From positions 18,937,126 through 19,001,125 of the forward strand of contig NC_079224.1 of assembly GCF_029633865.1 (NCBI RefSeq): a stretch of 64,000 bases of DNA. Direction: 5' to 3'. Positions 31,470 through 45,503 of the stretch are shown here, one piece after another. The position numbers were made by a program, and so were the translations under genes. The notes under the pieces are model-generated. The model was not told the origin of the DNA, did not search any database, and worked only from the letters and a program-made list of their open reading frames with translations. How positions within the stretch are numbered: position 1 is the first letter of the stretch; each line of letters opens with the position of its first letter. This stretch comes from Lampris incognitus (lineage: Eukaryota; Chordata; Actinopteri; Lampriformes; Lampridae).

Positions 31470-34400
31470 TTATTCAGCGTCAAGGACCATCATATGTAAA
31501 AAGAGTCGAGCTGAGGGGAGAAGGTGTCCGTTCTTATTGAACAGAGGCACATGTCTGTATCCTGTGTGGGAGGAAAGAGAGGTTTCAGTCAGCCACTGAT
31601 CAGCAGTCACAGCTGGACAAAACAGAATAGAGAACTTGGAATTGTGTGAATGGAGTCTCTGTATGCTAAACCCTAAATAGAGCATAGATTGTGATCTCGG
31701 CTCATTGTTTTGATAGTTTGAGCAAAAAGGACGGTATCATTACCGAGGTGTTGCCATTGTTCATTCATCCATTATCCAAACCACTTATCCTTACTCAGGG
31801 TCGCGGGGGTGCTGGAGCCTATCCCAGCAGTCATTGGGCGGCAGGCAGGGAGACACCCTGGACAGACCGCCAGGCTATCACAGGGCCAACACACACACAT
31901 TCACACCAAAGGACAATTTAGTACGGCCGATTCACTTGACCTACATGTCTTGGGACTGTGGGAGGAAACCGGAGCACCCGGAGGAAACCCACGCAGACAC
32001 GGGGAGAATATGCAAACTCCACAGAGAAGACGACCCGGTACGACCCCCAAGGTTGGACTACCCCGGGGCTCGAACCCAGGACGTTCTTGCTGTGAGGTGA
32101 CTGTGCTAACCACTGCACAACCGTGCCGCCCATGTGTTGCCATCATGTGTTTGATTAATACTGGCTATGCCCGAAACACCCTCAGAGTCCTCAACTCACC
32201 CATTTGTAAGCTGTTGATTGGCAGAGTGTACTGGGCAACAAACTCGTTATCGGATGTAGAATCGTAGTCTTCCACAACAAAACGCACCAGCGCCAGCTCT
32301 GGCACGTACACGTCGAACTGGAAGTTTTCATTCCATGTTGGGTTAAAACCTGAAACAGGCACCGCAGTGGGCAAAGATTGGCATCAAGGTTGAGTGTGAA
32401 AAACAGATAAAACACCACTGTACAGTACAGAGGAACACAGAGCTAACAACTCAGAAGAAAACACCATCTAGCGAGGTACCATTATTTTCGATATATTCCG
32501 TCTCCTTCACAGCCACATCAGCTGGCACTCCGTAAATTTCCATTTTAACCAGTGGGTCCACAATGGAAGATTTCTTCTTGTTCACTTTAGGGAGCTGCTG
32601 GGCTGAGATAACCTGATGACAGAGGAGTACATCATTTAGCAATACATAGGATGTTACTAACAAACCTTGAGCTTGAGTCATTTTCTGGAGTAAGTGGCCA
32701 CACTGAAGAAGACGAGAGCAGCGTTTTGACTAATGGATTCAAATCACATCCCGAACCAGAATACTAACCTGTCAGTTGTTACTATAGAGGGTCATCAGGC
32801 TACGCCATCATGAATCTAGAGGCTGATTTCACAGAAGGCAATATTAACTAAACTACCAAAACCAGCTACTAGAGGGTTGGGTTAACAAGTGGGCACCTTC
32901 CCTCGATGTTTTTTTGAGATGGGCTCAAGACCTCTCATACAGTCTGAATAGTGCATTCCAGTGTCTTGACACCCCCCCCCCTTCAAAAGGCCCTATTATT
33001 ATTATTATTGGAGCAATGCATGCTTGCAAGCTTTGATGTATAACTGGAAGAAATGAACAGTTGGGTTGTGATTTGACTTGCAGCTAATAATGTCCGGGCA
33101 TTTTTAGAAAGGCATTTTTCAATCTTACTCCTGTTCATTTTGTGTACACATGCAAACGTGCAGGATGACATAATGTTGCATTTGTAAACATTTTTCTTTA
33201 AAAAAAAAAAAAAAAAACACCAAAATAAAAATGTTATGAATTTTTTTACATAGTGTTGAACAGACGTAAATTAAAGCCAGATAAAAGCTATAACGAGAAT
33301 CAAAGGGCATGTTTCATTTAATGGGACCTTAAAGCTTATCGCTAACATTTGATGTCCCGTCACAGTCTACACCCTCTGGTCTTTGCAACAATAGGCTGAG
33401 GGAACAGGTGATTGCTGGCTTGAAATGGCCCACTTAAAAATCAGATAAAGAACCTTTCAAGATATGAACTCTGCATGTTATTGGAGCAGAAGATTGTTAA
33501 TGTGCCCTATGTTTTAAGACAACTGATACTCAAATTCTCCGAGTTGGAAGTCTGACCATGATATGGAGCGTCTTATGCTGTAGCCATTTCCCTCGGGTTA
33601 GGGTGATGGGGTCGAACTCGGTGGCTCCATCTCTGAGGTATGACGGTTTCAGGACGTAACCACTCTTTCCATTAATCAGGAATCTGCCCTGGTTCAAATC
33701 CATGTCTGTGCAGGGAGTCTGAAAGTTTAAAGCCACTGGGGAAGGGAATAAAATGACGATGAAGGAATGAATAATTATGTGATCAAAGTAGCTGGATAGT
33801 GTATTTGCAGGACAAGTTGTGAGAACATATTTCACATATATAATTTTCCTTTTTTAGGAGTATCACTTATGGTCATGTACCAATTTGACAGCCGGCATTC
33901 CACAGGGGGACTGGGTTGTAGTTGCATGAATCTGTCCTCGAGCCTGCAGGGTAGATGCGGCTCAGCTTGTCCATGTTATGATGGATGTAGGCATTGGCTG
34001 GGAGGACAGACAAAACCAAAAAGGGAGAGAGTCATCATCCGTTTTACTGAAGTGGGTTTTTAGAGGGAAACAGTGATGATTTTCAACACCATACGTAATG
34101 CTATGCGTAATATGTTTATGTAATTAGACAATTCTACTGAGAAGTCTGCGTCTCCAAACTGCTGCTGAAATTGTGTGGCAAAGTGTTCGCCAGTGAGGTC
34201 ACAGTCGTACGATCTGTGAATCACCACTTGCGGTGGCATTCACTGCAACAGATTCATGTTGCAATGGTATTAGTATTTTCCTGTACAATGTACCCTATTA
34301 TGATGTAGCCAACCGCAGACCAGGAAGTGTAGTGTAGTGTTCACATCCAGGGATTATCTGTCGAGTGTTATCACTGGCAGATAATCACTGACAGTTTACA

Positions 34401-37400
34401 CACACAATTTAGGGACTGAATCAGTCTCGACTGACCACTTGAGATTGGATCTTCCCCGCTCTATATGCAAATTAACAAATACAGCATTGTGGAAGGGGGT
34501 TGTGGTTTAGCCTTGGTTGTAAGCCGAGAGGGGGCATGGTTCACGGGAGAGCAGCGCAACGGCCTGTATGAGTGAATGAATGAAAGACTTAATAAAACCT
34601 GTGTTAATTGCCTAAAACCGTGCGCCTTCATCTTGAACCCTCCCCGTGACATAGACGTGTCACAGTTGCATAAATGAACACGTACAGAAACGTGAGGCGA
34701 GGAGTCAAGCAACAGGCCCTTATGAGACATCCTGGCTCATTTGAACCTCATTTTAACGCACCGTCATTTAGTATGATGTATTCCACATCTGTAAATTAGT
34801 ACTATTAATTATTCTACCAAATTATGTTGTCATACAAAATTATAAGTGGGCATCCGGGTGGCGTGGTGGGCTATTCCGTTGCCTACCAACACCCAGTGTT
34901 ACGTCCGGCTTGGTTTGGGCGTCCCTACAGACACAATTGGCCATGTCTGCGGGCTAGAAGCCGGATGTGGGTATGTGTCCTGGTCACTGCACCAGCACCT
35001 CCTCTGGTCAGTCGGGGTGCCTGTTTGGGCGGGGGCGGGGACTAGCGAGAATAGCGTGATCCTCCCACGTGTTATATCCCCCTGATAAAACTCCTCACTG
35101 TCAGGTGAAAAGAAGCGGCTGGCGACGCCACATGTATCGGAGGAGGCATGTGGTAGTCTGCAGCCCTCCCCTGATCGGCAGAGGGGGTTGAGCAGCGACC
35201 GGGACGGCTCGGAAGAATGGGGTAATTGGCCAAGTAAGATTGGGGGGAAAAAATCCTAAAAGAAATAATAACAAATCATCCCATATCCCAACCGCTCTTT
35301 TCTTTCCATTCCACTTTGTTGTGAAGCACAACAGGTTTTTAAAAAGTGCTGTGTAAATAAACATTATTCTAATGACGATGTAGATCTGTCTGAAAGCCTT
35401 CAGACCCTTGGCCTTAAATATTACATTTAATAAAGAGTCTATTGTGCATAAATAGTTTCACATTATTAAAATGGCATGGCAACTGTATGTCGTGACTCGT
35501 GCCAGATGAAGACAAATAATCTGGTGGGGTAAATTATTTGAGTGAATTAGGAGCATCAGGGCTCTCATTGTTTGCCTTCTTTCATTTTGTGCTCAAAATA
35601 CTCGTTATATGGGAAACTGTAAATGTCTGTAATTCTCAACCCGAACCCCGTCAGGCTTGACGCGATCACATCTGTTCAGGCTCAGATTATTCAATTATTC
35701 CCCTGGGTTTGAGGGTCAGGCTCTGTGCTGCGGTGGATAAATGAACTTGAACTTCAACGTGCAACTGACATCCTCTACCTATGCAGAGGACATCAGCTGA
35801 CTAGGTGGTCCTTCAATGCGGCCTGTGACATGTACGTTTACCCTTCAAATGCGATGAGGACAAGGCCACCTCTGAATGTGGCCTGAGCATCAGATCTCAA
35901 GAAGCATTGAGGACGCATTAGGTACATTCACACCTGTACTTGTAACTGTCCACCAAAGATGCATGTTAACGCCAGGTGTAAACAGCCTCAAAGAGAAATT
36001 AGGTAAGAGCAAAGACTGCAATCATAGACTAGCACGTCATTCTTTAGACTTGTATATGAGGAAATCCTGATGAGTCAACTGACAAGTTCCCCCTCACCGG
36101 ACTCCTCAGCCAGTCTCACGGCTTTGCCCTCCTTGAATGACGACATCTCATAGAAGCTCAAGTTTTGTTTGGCATCCTCGAAGCCATTGAAGTGGACACT
36201 CTTGCAGTAGACCACCATGTCCGAGAGCTCCTTCGCAAGTTTTAACTTCTTTTTCTTCTATATGGAGGAATGGAAGATTAAGTCATCAGTAAAATGTTTG
36301 TGAATAATTGAAGTTTGCCATGCAAATTTTGTCTCGGCTTGCTCTCCACTGATGCCATCCCACCTTTTTCTTTTCTTCCTGGTCCTCCTCATCCGATTCC
36401 TCCTCCTCAGTCACGTCTGTGTCCTCTTCAGCCTTAGCTTCAGGAGCATAGCTGGCCTCCAGCTTGTTTAACCTTTTCCCTTTGATCAGGAACTTCCCCT
36501 TCAGTTCCTGGGTACATATGCGCACACACACATGCACAACATTTGGCAGGACATTACACTCATGTTGGGCAAGTTTAAGGGGAAACTAAGGTAGTGAACC
36601 GTCACTAGATGAATAACAGCTCATGTTATTATGCCCATACACAAAGTGTGGCTTGATGGGTTTCTATAGTTTCTTTACAACCCTATTTTGAATTCCCCAA
36701 TTAAGAATTATGTAGCAAACAGGATCTTGATGTAGCCTACAAAGCCAAAAGTGTGTATTCCCAAAAGGATCTTTATAGTGGGGTTTTTTTTCGTCCCTTT
36801 TTGCCAATATATTGATACAGACCAGTGACAGAAATAAATCTGCTATAGACACCAACCTCTGGGGATGGGAAGGTGGTGGGCATGCCGTCTCCCAGGGGTG
36901 TGATGAGCAGAGCACTGCCCAGGATGGAGCTCATATGGTAAGCCATGACCTTCTGTTGCTCTATGCTACAGTGGTTCTCCAGGGACAGGATCACTGGATA
37001 GTCTGAAGTCTGCAGGTGGCAAGATGGAAAACAGTCAAACAGAGAAAACTGCCAACTTTAAAATACATACACAACCCGTTAGGTGGCACGGTGGTGCAGG
37101 GGTTAGCGTGGTCGCCTCACAGCAAGAAGGTCCTGGGTTCGAGGCCCAGGGTTGTCCAACCTTGGAGGTTGTCCTCTGTGTGGAGTTTGCATGTTCTCCC
37201 CATGTCTGTGTAGGTTTCCACCGGGTGCTCCGGTTTCCTCCCACAGTCCAAAGACATGCAGGTCGGGTGAACTGGCCGTATTAAATTTTCCCTAGGTGTG
37301 AATGTGTGTTGGCCCTGTGATGGACTGGTGGCTTATCGAGAATGTCTCCCCGCCTGCCGCCCAGTGACTGCTGGGATAGGTTCCAGCATTCCTGCGACCC

Positions 37401-40400
37401 TGAGTACAGATAAGCGGTTTGGATAATGGATGAATGAATGAACCCCTGCTTACTGGGGTCACATTGTAATAAAATCATTCGTTTTCATGTTTATGGATAT
37501 TATATTATGTTTTGTCTTTGCGTGTGGATTTCAATGCCAACATCACATTAGGCCTTACTAGGACTGTGCTTAAAAAAGTTAAAGGGTAAGGAAATATTTT
37601 AAAAAATGGCAATTTATTTGTACTGGAAACTCATGTGTCTATGTCAGCAAGAATGTGCTTTTCATATGGTAGAATCTTCCCTTACAGACAGTAAAATAAT
37701 TGTCAACCACCTAGGCTTACTTTTGATAATGCATAAGCAAAATGGTGACATTTGCTTCTCATTTGCAGAAATTTTGTTGCGCAATACTCACGCGTCTCCT
37801 CAAAAAGCCAATGAAGAGAGACTTTATTCGTGAAACACACATGCATGTAGAGTGGTGGCTGAAGAAATGTTCCTTCTGCATTTTTCCCATCCTGCTGTCC
37901 CTCCTCCAAAGGCAGTAAGGAGCAGTCCATTCGTTCGGCGCCCGGGGACCAAATCCAGGTGGACATCCCATGTTGTGGTCAGAGAAAGGACAGGAGGGTG
38001 TTCTGCATGTTTTTATTGGGGTTCTTTTTGATGTTGGAAGAAACCCATGTGAGCATGGGGAGAAGATGCAAACTCCACACTGAAAGGCCCCTAGTTGAGA
38101 GATAACCCACCTGACCACGGGCAGAACATGCAGAGTACATGCAGACAGCCACTGCTCACCGACAGGCCAAGGGAGAATTTGCAACTCCTTGCTGTGAGGC
38201 AGCAGTGCAAGTACTGAGCCACTACACCTTATGTTGAGTCCATCAAAATGATGTATGGCATTCGGAATTATCCATCAATGCTTTTAAAATATGGTAACCG
38301 ATGGAAAATACCAGCCAATCAATAGCCAATCCCTGACTGCATATTGATTTGGGCAGCAAGCTCTCATAGGGAATAGACAATCTCTCTCTCGTCAGTCAGT
38401 ATTGACAAAATAAATACCTTGAAGGCATACTCCTTGATGGCTTTGATGGTGTCTTTGAAGAGGATCTTTGAGGTGAGCGTGTAGCCATGGTAGATCACAG
38501 GCTCGCCGTCCGTCCCATCCCAGCAGTCCAACTCCACGCAGCGGCAACCCTTAAGAAGAGCCCTGTGAGGGGGGTCAGATGAGTAATACCTGACATACTG
38601 TTGTCGATAATGACAAAGATTTAATGTACATTATCAGTGATATATTTGTGCCACAGGTGATTTAAAATGTAGCTTACAGTATGAAAGTGTTTGCTCTTAA
38701 GCCTACTCTAAAATCTTCTCAATAGGTTTAAACATGTTGTGAAGGGATGGGCTTCTTATTTAGCTTGAGTTTTATTTTTTTTGTAGGTAGCAAAAAAAAA
38801 AGACCCGATCTAATTCCACACATCCCTAAAGGATGGGAACAAATTACAAGCAACCGTGGAGAGACCAGTATTGGCACAGATATGTAGCATAGCTGTGGTG
38901 ACACAGATGCTGCCCATAAGGCTTAATGCAGCGTGCACGGATAGTAATACAAGGCAAGTATGGAAAACTGTTACTACAGACAAATGCCTTCAGGCTTAGG
39001 AACATATCAGGGTCAGCTGTCCACTCTAAACAAAGAAGCTGTTGATAATTTCATCTGAATGAGTGGGTATGTACTCATTAGGCACACGTCTATCCAATTA
39101 AGTGCATGGCACGACAATTGAGGAATAGTCACTGTCGCTCTGCTTTACTGTTTCATAACTCGAGATATTTTCAGGGTACAAAGACTGTCCTGTCATACAT
39201 CACAGCAGTGTTACTTCCCCCCGATTCTACCGTGGTTATCTATTGACAAAGGTCAAATGGTCAGGTTATGTATAGAGTGCCGTCTGGAGAATGGGAACTC
39301 TGATGGTGACGGGTTAACAAATTTTATTTCGATTTAAATTCCTTTATCTGCAGCTGCAGGTGTGTGTGTGGGGGGGGGGTAATTCCTTAATTGACATGTC
39401 TATGGCAACCTACCTGTATTTCTAGGGTTGCTAGAGATTTCTATCCATCATCAAATTCAGGATTGGGAGATACACAGATATATACACCTCCCATAGAACA
39501 CCCCTTACTATGTGCTACCAATATTACTCAGCAAAGAGGTATAAAATATAATTGAAATAAAAAGGAAGAAAGAGTGCAACTTGTGCAGGTCTACTGAGTT
39601 TAACACTCAAGTCATCTCAGGATAAGTCTTATGATAAAGCAAAAAGGTCTTGGTCCTCAAAGACCTTTGGCTTCTTACCACTGGACAGAACCGGACATCT
39701 GGTTATATCTGGTTTGTGAGCAGTTACCTGACGTAAGCCTCTGTGCTGCTGGGTCCTTTGAGCTGATCCTCCATCAAATAGGTGTTGTGTGAGGAGGAGA
39801 TGAAGTAGTGGTTGAGGGGCTGGCTCATGTCCTGGTATACCTCCTTATGAGCTGAGTTGAGGATCAAGCCCTCTGGCTGGTGTAGGTAAATCAGGAAGCC
39901 ATCCTTAGAGAGCAACTTCTTCTCCTTAGCTGGGAGAGAAAAAAAAACAGGCAATAGGTAGCTGATTTAAAGATGCATGATGATGCAGATGACAAACAAA
40001 GACTGCAGGAGCCACGCCGCAGAAAATATATTTCCAACAGTAATTTGGGAACCAGTCATTTTGCCTGCAGAGCGTATTTAAAATAAACGTCACATGATAT
40101 TGTGGTGACAGATATCATGAATTAAGACAACCCTTGACACAAAAACATTCACACTCGAAAAAATGATAATTTCACATAAGGTTCAAATAAACTTTCAGTC
40201 AAGTCAAATTTTAATTGTATAGCCCTAAATCACAGTTCAGTCCTGGAGGGCTTTATGATCATGTTTCATTCTCTGTCAGATAATGATGACCCTCTATTTG
40301 GATGAGGAAAAACTCCGGGGGGGGCCTTAGGAAGAACATTTGAGGAGGGATTTCTCTTCCAAGATGGACAGATATGCAATAAGTGCCAAGTGGGACAGAT

Positions 40401-40829
40401 TCACAAGGCACTTTAAAAAGGTTATCACCTTTATCGTCAGGCTCATACTTCTCGATAAGTTTGTGTGCATCTGCCAGCGTGGCCTTCTCCCTCTGCTCTT
40501 TGATCAAGAACTCCACCAGGTTTTCAGGACTCATGAAGCCAGCAGTTTTGGCGTATTCCCCATAGATCACGTCAATCTCCTCCCGATGGGTCAGCAGGCT
40601 ATAGAAATGCTCAATTTCCTCCCCAGCAAGAAGTCCAGATCTAGATTTATCACATTCCTGTGTGATGGAAATTCACATTACGATGAATAATTGATCACTA
40701 GGTACCAAAAGCCTATGCTTACTCATGATTTACAAATCACTGGTTAACAGCCTGGTGAATATGCAATTGCTGCTTCATCTCCTTGCAACGGTTACCTCTT
40801 AAATGGAGCCACGGGCCATTTGTTTAAAC

Positions 40830-40891
<62 letters not shown>

Positions 40892-43800
40892 GGGGGAGGG
40901 AATGAAATTCTGACTCACTTAGATCAATGGGCAGGTTAACCATTTCTGTCAAATAAAAACTGAACCCATCTCGAGTGATGTTGCTCCTTATACATGATCA
41001 TATTTTAACTAAGTTATTCACTTATTGAGCGATGTATACTATCCTCTTCAGCCCATTCAAATCCTCCTCCTCTTGCCCCTTAACTTTCCAATCTGATTTT
41101 TTTTTGGGGGGGGGGTTTACCCGTTTTTCTCTGCAATTGTACCCGGCCAATTATCCCACTCTCCCGAGCTGTCCCTGGTTGCTGCTGCTCCACCTCCTCT
41201 GTCAATCCGGGGAGGGCTAAAGACTACCACGTCTCCTCCGATTCATGTGGAGTCGCCAGCCGCTTCTTTTCACCCGACAGTGAGGAGTTTCACCAGGGGG
41301 ATGTAGCGCATGGGAGGATCACACTATGTTCCCCCTTCCCCCTGAACAGGCATCCCGACTGACCAGAGGAGGCGTTAGTGCAGTGACCAGGACACATACC
41401 CACATCTGGCTTCCCACCCACAGATAATGGCCAATTGTGTCTGTAGGATGCCTGACCAAGCCGGAGGTAACATGGGAATTCGAACCAGCGATCCCTGTGT
41501 TGGTAGGCAACAGAATAGACTGCTATGCTGCCTGGATGCCCCAAATCTGATTTTTAAGGTAACAGAAGGAGGCGATAATGAAGTCCTTGTTAAACCAGGA
41601 CATTAACATCAAATCAGTTACACTGCAGAAATGGCTTGCACCCTTTTGAAGCAACTTACATCTGCCATCTGCGAGTGAATTGCATCAAAAGAAAACACTG
41701 AATATACATTATGATCATAGCTTGTAGTTTTCATAGCAACTTGGTCTGCGGGTATGACCTGGAAGAGCACGTCTGCGTAATCGTCATCCACCTCCATGTT
41801 GATAAGCTGCAGAAAGTCCTTGAGCTCTTTCTGACTCAGCTTGTTGTCACTGTTTTTGTCGGCTTTCTTCAAGCAGTTGTAGATCCAGCTGAGGTGCCAG
41901 TAATGTAAGGAGATGTTCAAAAAGAGATTGAGACATATCTTTATCACTTTCTATCACATACTATCAAAAAGTCATCACTTACACCAAAGAGGACCTAGTG
42001 GTATTTGAGCGGCAATCTATCCAGTAAAACCATTTTGTGACCTTTTTCATGTCAAAGAACCCCTGTGGATATGCTGAGGACCCCCCCCCCCAAACACCTA
42101 AGAAGAGGATGACAATGTAGAGAGAGTGAACCTCTAATGGATAAAGCTACTGTTATAAATTCTGTCTGATGGCAAACTGCAAGTTGAAATAAATAGTGAA
42201 TCTAACATTGATGTTGCTGAGGACTGTGTGGAAGCCCTTGACAGACCCTAGATGCTCCCTAAACAAAACTTTTGGGACTCAAACCAGCCATAAACGATAA
42301 CATCTCCACTTTGACAAAGATACTGCTCTGTCTTCTGCTGGCTGCTCAGGTTGTTCATGCTGTGGATTAAATTCTCCAAGCTGGAGATCCACTGCTTGGC
42401 CTCCTCCTCTGAACTGGCAATTAGGTCCAGGTTTTTACGATGGCCCTTGAAGATGATGGAGAAGCAGCGACCCTCCGCCCGTTCCTCTGTGTACTTCCTC
42501 AGCCCCTCCGACTGACGGCCTGCCCGCACCGAGGCAATATCGTCGATGGAAACTGTGGAAAGGAGAATAAATGCAAATGGTTTTCAGGGTCAGCCAGTGT
42601 TTCACTTTGGGCATTTCCGTAATGAAGCACCAGAGGCTGAATGAGTTGTTGTTCCAAACTCAATGTCAGTCGAGTTAAATTTTAGTTGAATTGGCTTATG
42701 TGTCATGAATTATGCTGGAACACGAGTTATCTCAAAGTTCAGTAAAGCTGTCAAGATTGATTAACTGAAGGAAATGCCTTCTTTAGCGTCTTGTGACATT
42801 TAACAAAAAAAAATTAATCAAGTGGTCTTATTTCAAGTACTGTTCCTCCTTAAGGCCATATTTGATCACACAGCAACTTCTCTCTAATCTACTGGTAAGG
42901 GAATGAGAGCAATAAAGATATCAGCACAACAATCATCAGGCTCTGGCTAGGCTGACAATGTGTTGTATGGGAAGTGAAAGATCTAACTCTATTAAATCAT
43001 AACCCTTGCCATGTAAGAAAACACATCCCTCCTATATACCACGTATAAATACATAGACGTTGAGCAGCCTCTTTTACATTTAGTTACCTCTATCCACGTT
43101 TATCAGACCAATTTGTTTGGTTTCTCTAGTCACACCCACAACACAATCACTGTTTCGCCATTATTGACAGCCCAGTTTAATCATACAATGGCCTTAAAGA
43201 AATGTCAAAGCGTCTGATCAGACACTATGATAAGCCGTCCACTATTAAGAGTCACCTCATATCATATTGCATAACACACAAAGCAAAAACCCATAAAGAA
43301 TCAACAGTGGAAATGAATGACAATCTTAACCCAATCAGCACCGACAACCCAAACGTCAGAAACACAAATGCAGTGTGTTGTGTGTTGATAGCCATTTTCA
43401 CATACAGCACCATATTCCTTTTATAATACTATAGCAGAGTAGGTGATAAACAAAGATGAGAGAGACCACCACAGTCCACCCACTATGACAGAAAAGGATT
43501 CAGTGGACACACATGGTGGTGGGATGCTAGGACAGCACTCACAGGTCTGGTTTGACTTCCTGAAGGTTTTTTTGGATTCATGCCACATTGTCTTGCAATC
43601 AGCCTGTAGTTTGTAGAAGCGGGTCTTCTTCCAGGAAGGAGAACGAACCTTGAGGAGGTCCCCCCCGGCGAGGAGAAACTGGAGGTCTGCATCACCATCC
43701 AAACCTGAGGAGACCAGACAATGGAAAGTAAAAGACATAGGGATGAAGCCATTAACGTTGACAGCTTCTGCTCTTGGTTTAAGATACTGTTGTACTTGTA

Positions 43801-44027
43801 GAGGGGCTGATTGGGGGGGGGGGGGGAAACAAAACAAAATAACTTCTAGTTGAGGTTCGCATCTTTAAGACAGGTCAGCAGCGTTTTCGATACGATAACA
43901 AAACATGTAGTTGAGACCAACATCACAACAACATTCTTCTAAGTCAAAGAAACTTAAGTCGCTCAAATGCTCCGACTTTCAATAAATACAGTAGCCTACC
44001 TAAAAGCTTCCTATTCACCAGTGTCAT
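31470..44027 (-). CDS. plcd1: phospholipase C delta 1, complete, 15 coding exons
   Basis: Exons in transcript order: 44027-44000, 43704-43543, 42552-42324, 41888-41759, 40657-40429, 39929-39728, 38562-38418, 37009-36857, 36507-36364, 36257-36098, 33997-33881, 33735-33557, 32612-32480, 32349-32200 and 31561-31470 (stop TAA). They sum to 2253 nt with every phase matching, giving 750 residues (human PLCD1 756). The enzyme hydrolyses PIP2 to IP3 and diacylglycerol at the membrane. Domains: PH ([19 protein letters not shown]), EF hands (loop [12 protein letters not shown]), catalytic X ([12 protein letters not shown] and [11 protein letters not shown] with the two catalytic histidines; VELDCWDG and LSLENHC calcium ligands), an acidic linker, the Y half and a C2 domain. 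The start exon is short and less certain than the rest. Fish often have two plcd1 copies; which one this is was not determined. Confidence 0.95.
31758..32133 (-). repeat. SINE family A (A4) in the last plcd1 intron
   Basis: In reverse orientation, flanked by exact GTGTTGCCAT duplications (31748-31757 and 32134-32143). It is complete, with a tRNA-like head at the right end. Confidence 0.9.
34501..34664 (+). repeat. LTR-like sequence in plcd1 intron 10
   Basis: It begins TGTGGTTTAG after a purine run (GGAAGGGGG) and ends GTGTCACA, giving TGTG/CACA ends. It contains AATAAA in TTAATAAAACC. No target duplication or internal retroelement was found, so the call is tentative. Confidence 0.35.
34848..35262 (+). 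repeat. SINE family B (B2) in plcd1 intron 10
   Basis: It opens GGGCATCCGGGTGGCGTGG and contains GACACAATTGGCCATGTCTG and GTATCGGAGGAGGCATGTGG. It ends GGGGTAATTGGCC. It has lost the B-box GGTTCGAATCC segment found in copies B1 and B3. Confidence 0.85.
37078..37440 (+). repeat. SINE family A (A5) in plcd1 intron 7
   Basis: A nearly complete copy. The head is GGGGTTAGCGTGGTCGCCTC with GGTCCTGGGTTCGAGGCCC, then the conserved GTTTGCATGTTCTCCCCATG body, and the tail GATAAGCGGTTTGGATAATG. Confidence 0.85.
38030..38220 (-). repeat. degenerate SINE-like fragment in plcd1 intron 7
   Basis: It has GATGCAAACTCCACACTG and, at the right end, TTGCTGTGAGGCAGCAGTGC and so on, both features of the reversed family A body and head. 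It is strongly diverged, so the family is uncertain. Confidence 0.45.
40833..40890. repeat. (GT)n microsatellite in plcd1 intron 4
   Basis: About 29 uninterrupted GT units. Confidence 0.95.
41102..41543 (-). repeat. SINE family B (B3) in plcd1 intron 4
   Basis: In reverse orientation, flanked by exact AATCTGATTTTT duplications (41090-41101 and 41544-41555). It is full length, with the GGAATTCGAACCAGCGATCC B-box region at the right. Confidence 0.9.
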
Positions 44028-45014
44028 TTCCCTGCGTCGTAAAATGTAAAGCAGCTCCTCCGACCTGCTGCGTTTTGGCTGGCTTTGTAGACATGACATG
44101 CTGCCTTCTGGTGCGAGTCAGTCGAATTAAACCCGGACAGACTCTTTTTGCACAAACTGACCGTGTGCTCGCGCGCGCGCGTGTAAAATAAGGGCGTGTG
44201 CAAGCTAAAGTTCACTGACCAATCTGACAACACTTCCGTTACCAAGCCGCTTGAGCGAAGCAGCGCGTCTGTTTGCATTATGCATCACGTCGCAGCCTCG
44301 ATTCATGACCGCCGCTTAAGAAAGTCGATATGCCTTAAAAATCTGAAGGTATCGTTACTCCGTAGCATCGTAGATCACTTGCACAATGACATGAACGGAC
44401 CGATACAGTAGCCTATCCGAAGCAGTCCACAACACGTACGTCTGGGATAGGCGAACTTTTATTTGGGCAGCAAGTAAAACATTTCTTGATTTGAACTCAT
44501 TGAATCGGTGTGGGTTTTAACAAGACTTAAATGTCCCTGTGGGCCTGCCATATGAAAAAACGTGGGCGTGTAACGACAACGCGTGGTTTTAACGTTTAAG
44601 ATGAAAACCAAGAGAAAATGTGCGAGGACCTCTCGAGGGGTCCGCTGTGTCCATAAAAAAGTCAACATTATATTAAGGGCGCCATCTAACGGGGAAACTG
44701 TAACATGGCGTGACTTTTACAGCGGCGCTCTGTAATGTATTTAACGCCCCGTTTCATCTAAATGCTGTGGATTTTGACGGTAGAAATAATTCCCCTCAGG
44801 TTGGCTGAGAATTTTTGTTACCACACTGACAAGTTAACCCGGAATAGAAGAGACATTTTTCACCATTTGCGTCATTACTCGTATGAAGTACAAATAAAGT
44901 CAGCAAGTTAAAGCAGTATTGGGCCGCGTTTTGAAGAGCCATTCATAGGAACTGCGTGGTCAAACTGAACGCGCAGGGGGCTCGACGTCAGTTCTGCAGG
45001 TATGCGATACCGCG
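44028..45014. other. plcd1 5' flank and intergenic sequence
   Basis: The part next to 44027 should contain the plcd1 5' UTR and promoter. A short CG-alternating run at 44170-44180 is visible. No TATA box can be placed with confidence, and no other gene was seen. Confidence 0.35.
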
Positions 45015-45503
45015 GTGAAATGAGTTTCATATTCGATATTCGCTGGTATACTTTCCCCTGCTAACCTCACTAGGTTCATGTAAACTGAACCCATTGTTTT
45101 CAGGTGGGCTTTATGCTGTAGAGGAAAATGCAGCCGATGTTTCACAGTCTTGTTCAATTCAACAGCTTCGGCGGTTGTGACGGAATCGCAACTTGGTTGA
45201 ATATCAGGTTAAGCAGAGCTTCTCTACGGGGGGGCGGGGGGGTAGGGCTAGGGACCGTCATAAAAGTGTTATTTACGTATCTTCTACGTGCATTAACTTT
45301 TATTTATTAAAACAACTCAGACCGATTATTCTCTAATTAATGATCGTCTCTTTACCCTTTTCAGCCATTGGATTGCCAATTCCCTATGTTTTCTACATTA
45401 TATAATGGCCATTATATATTACAATTGGCTTTTGTAATAGCTGTCAGTTTTCAACCTAACTTCAAACCGCCTCTTAACTATTTCGCATCTAGTTTGAGTT
45501 TTT

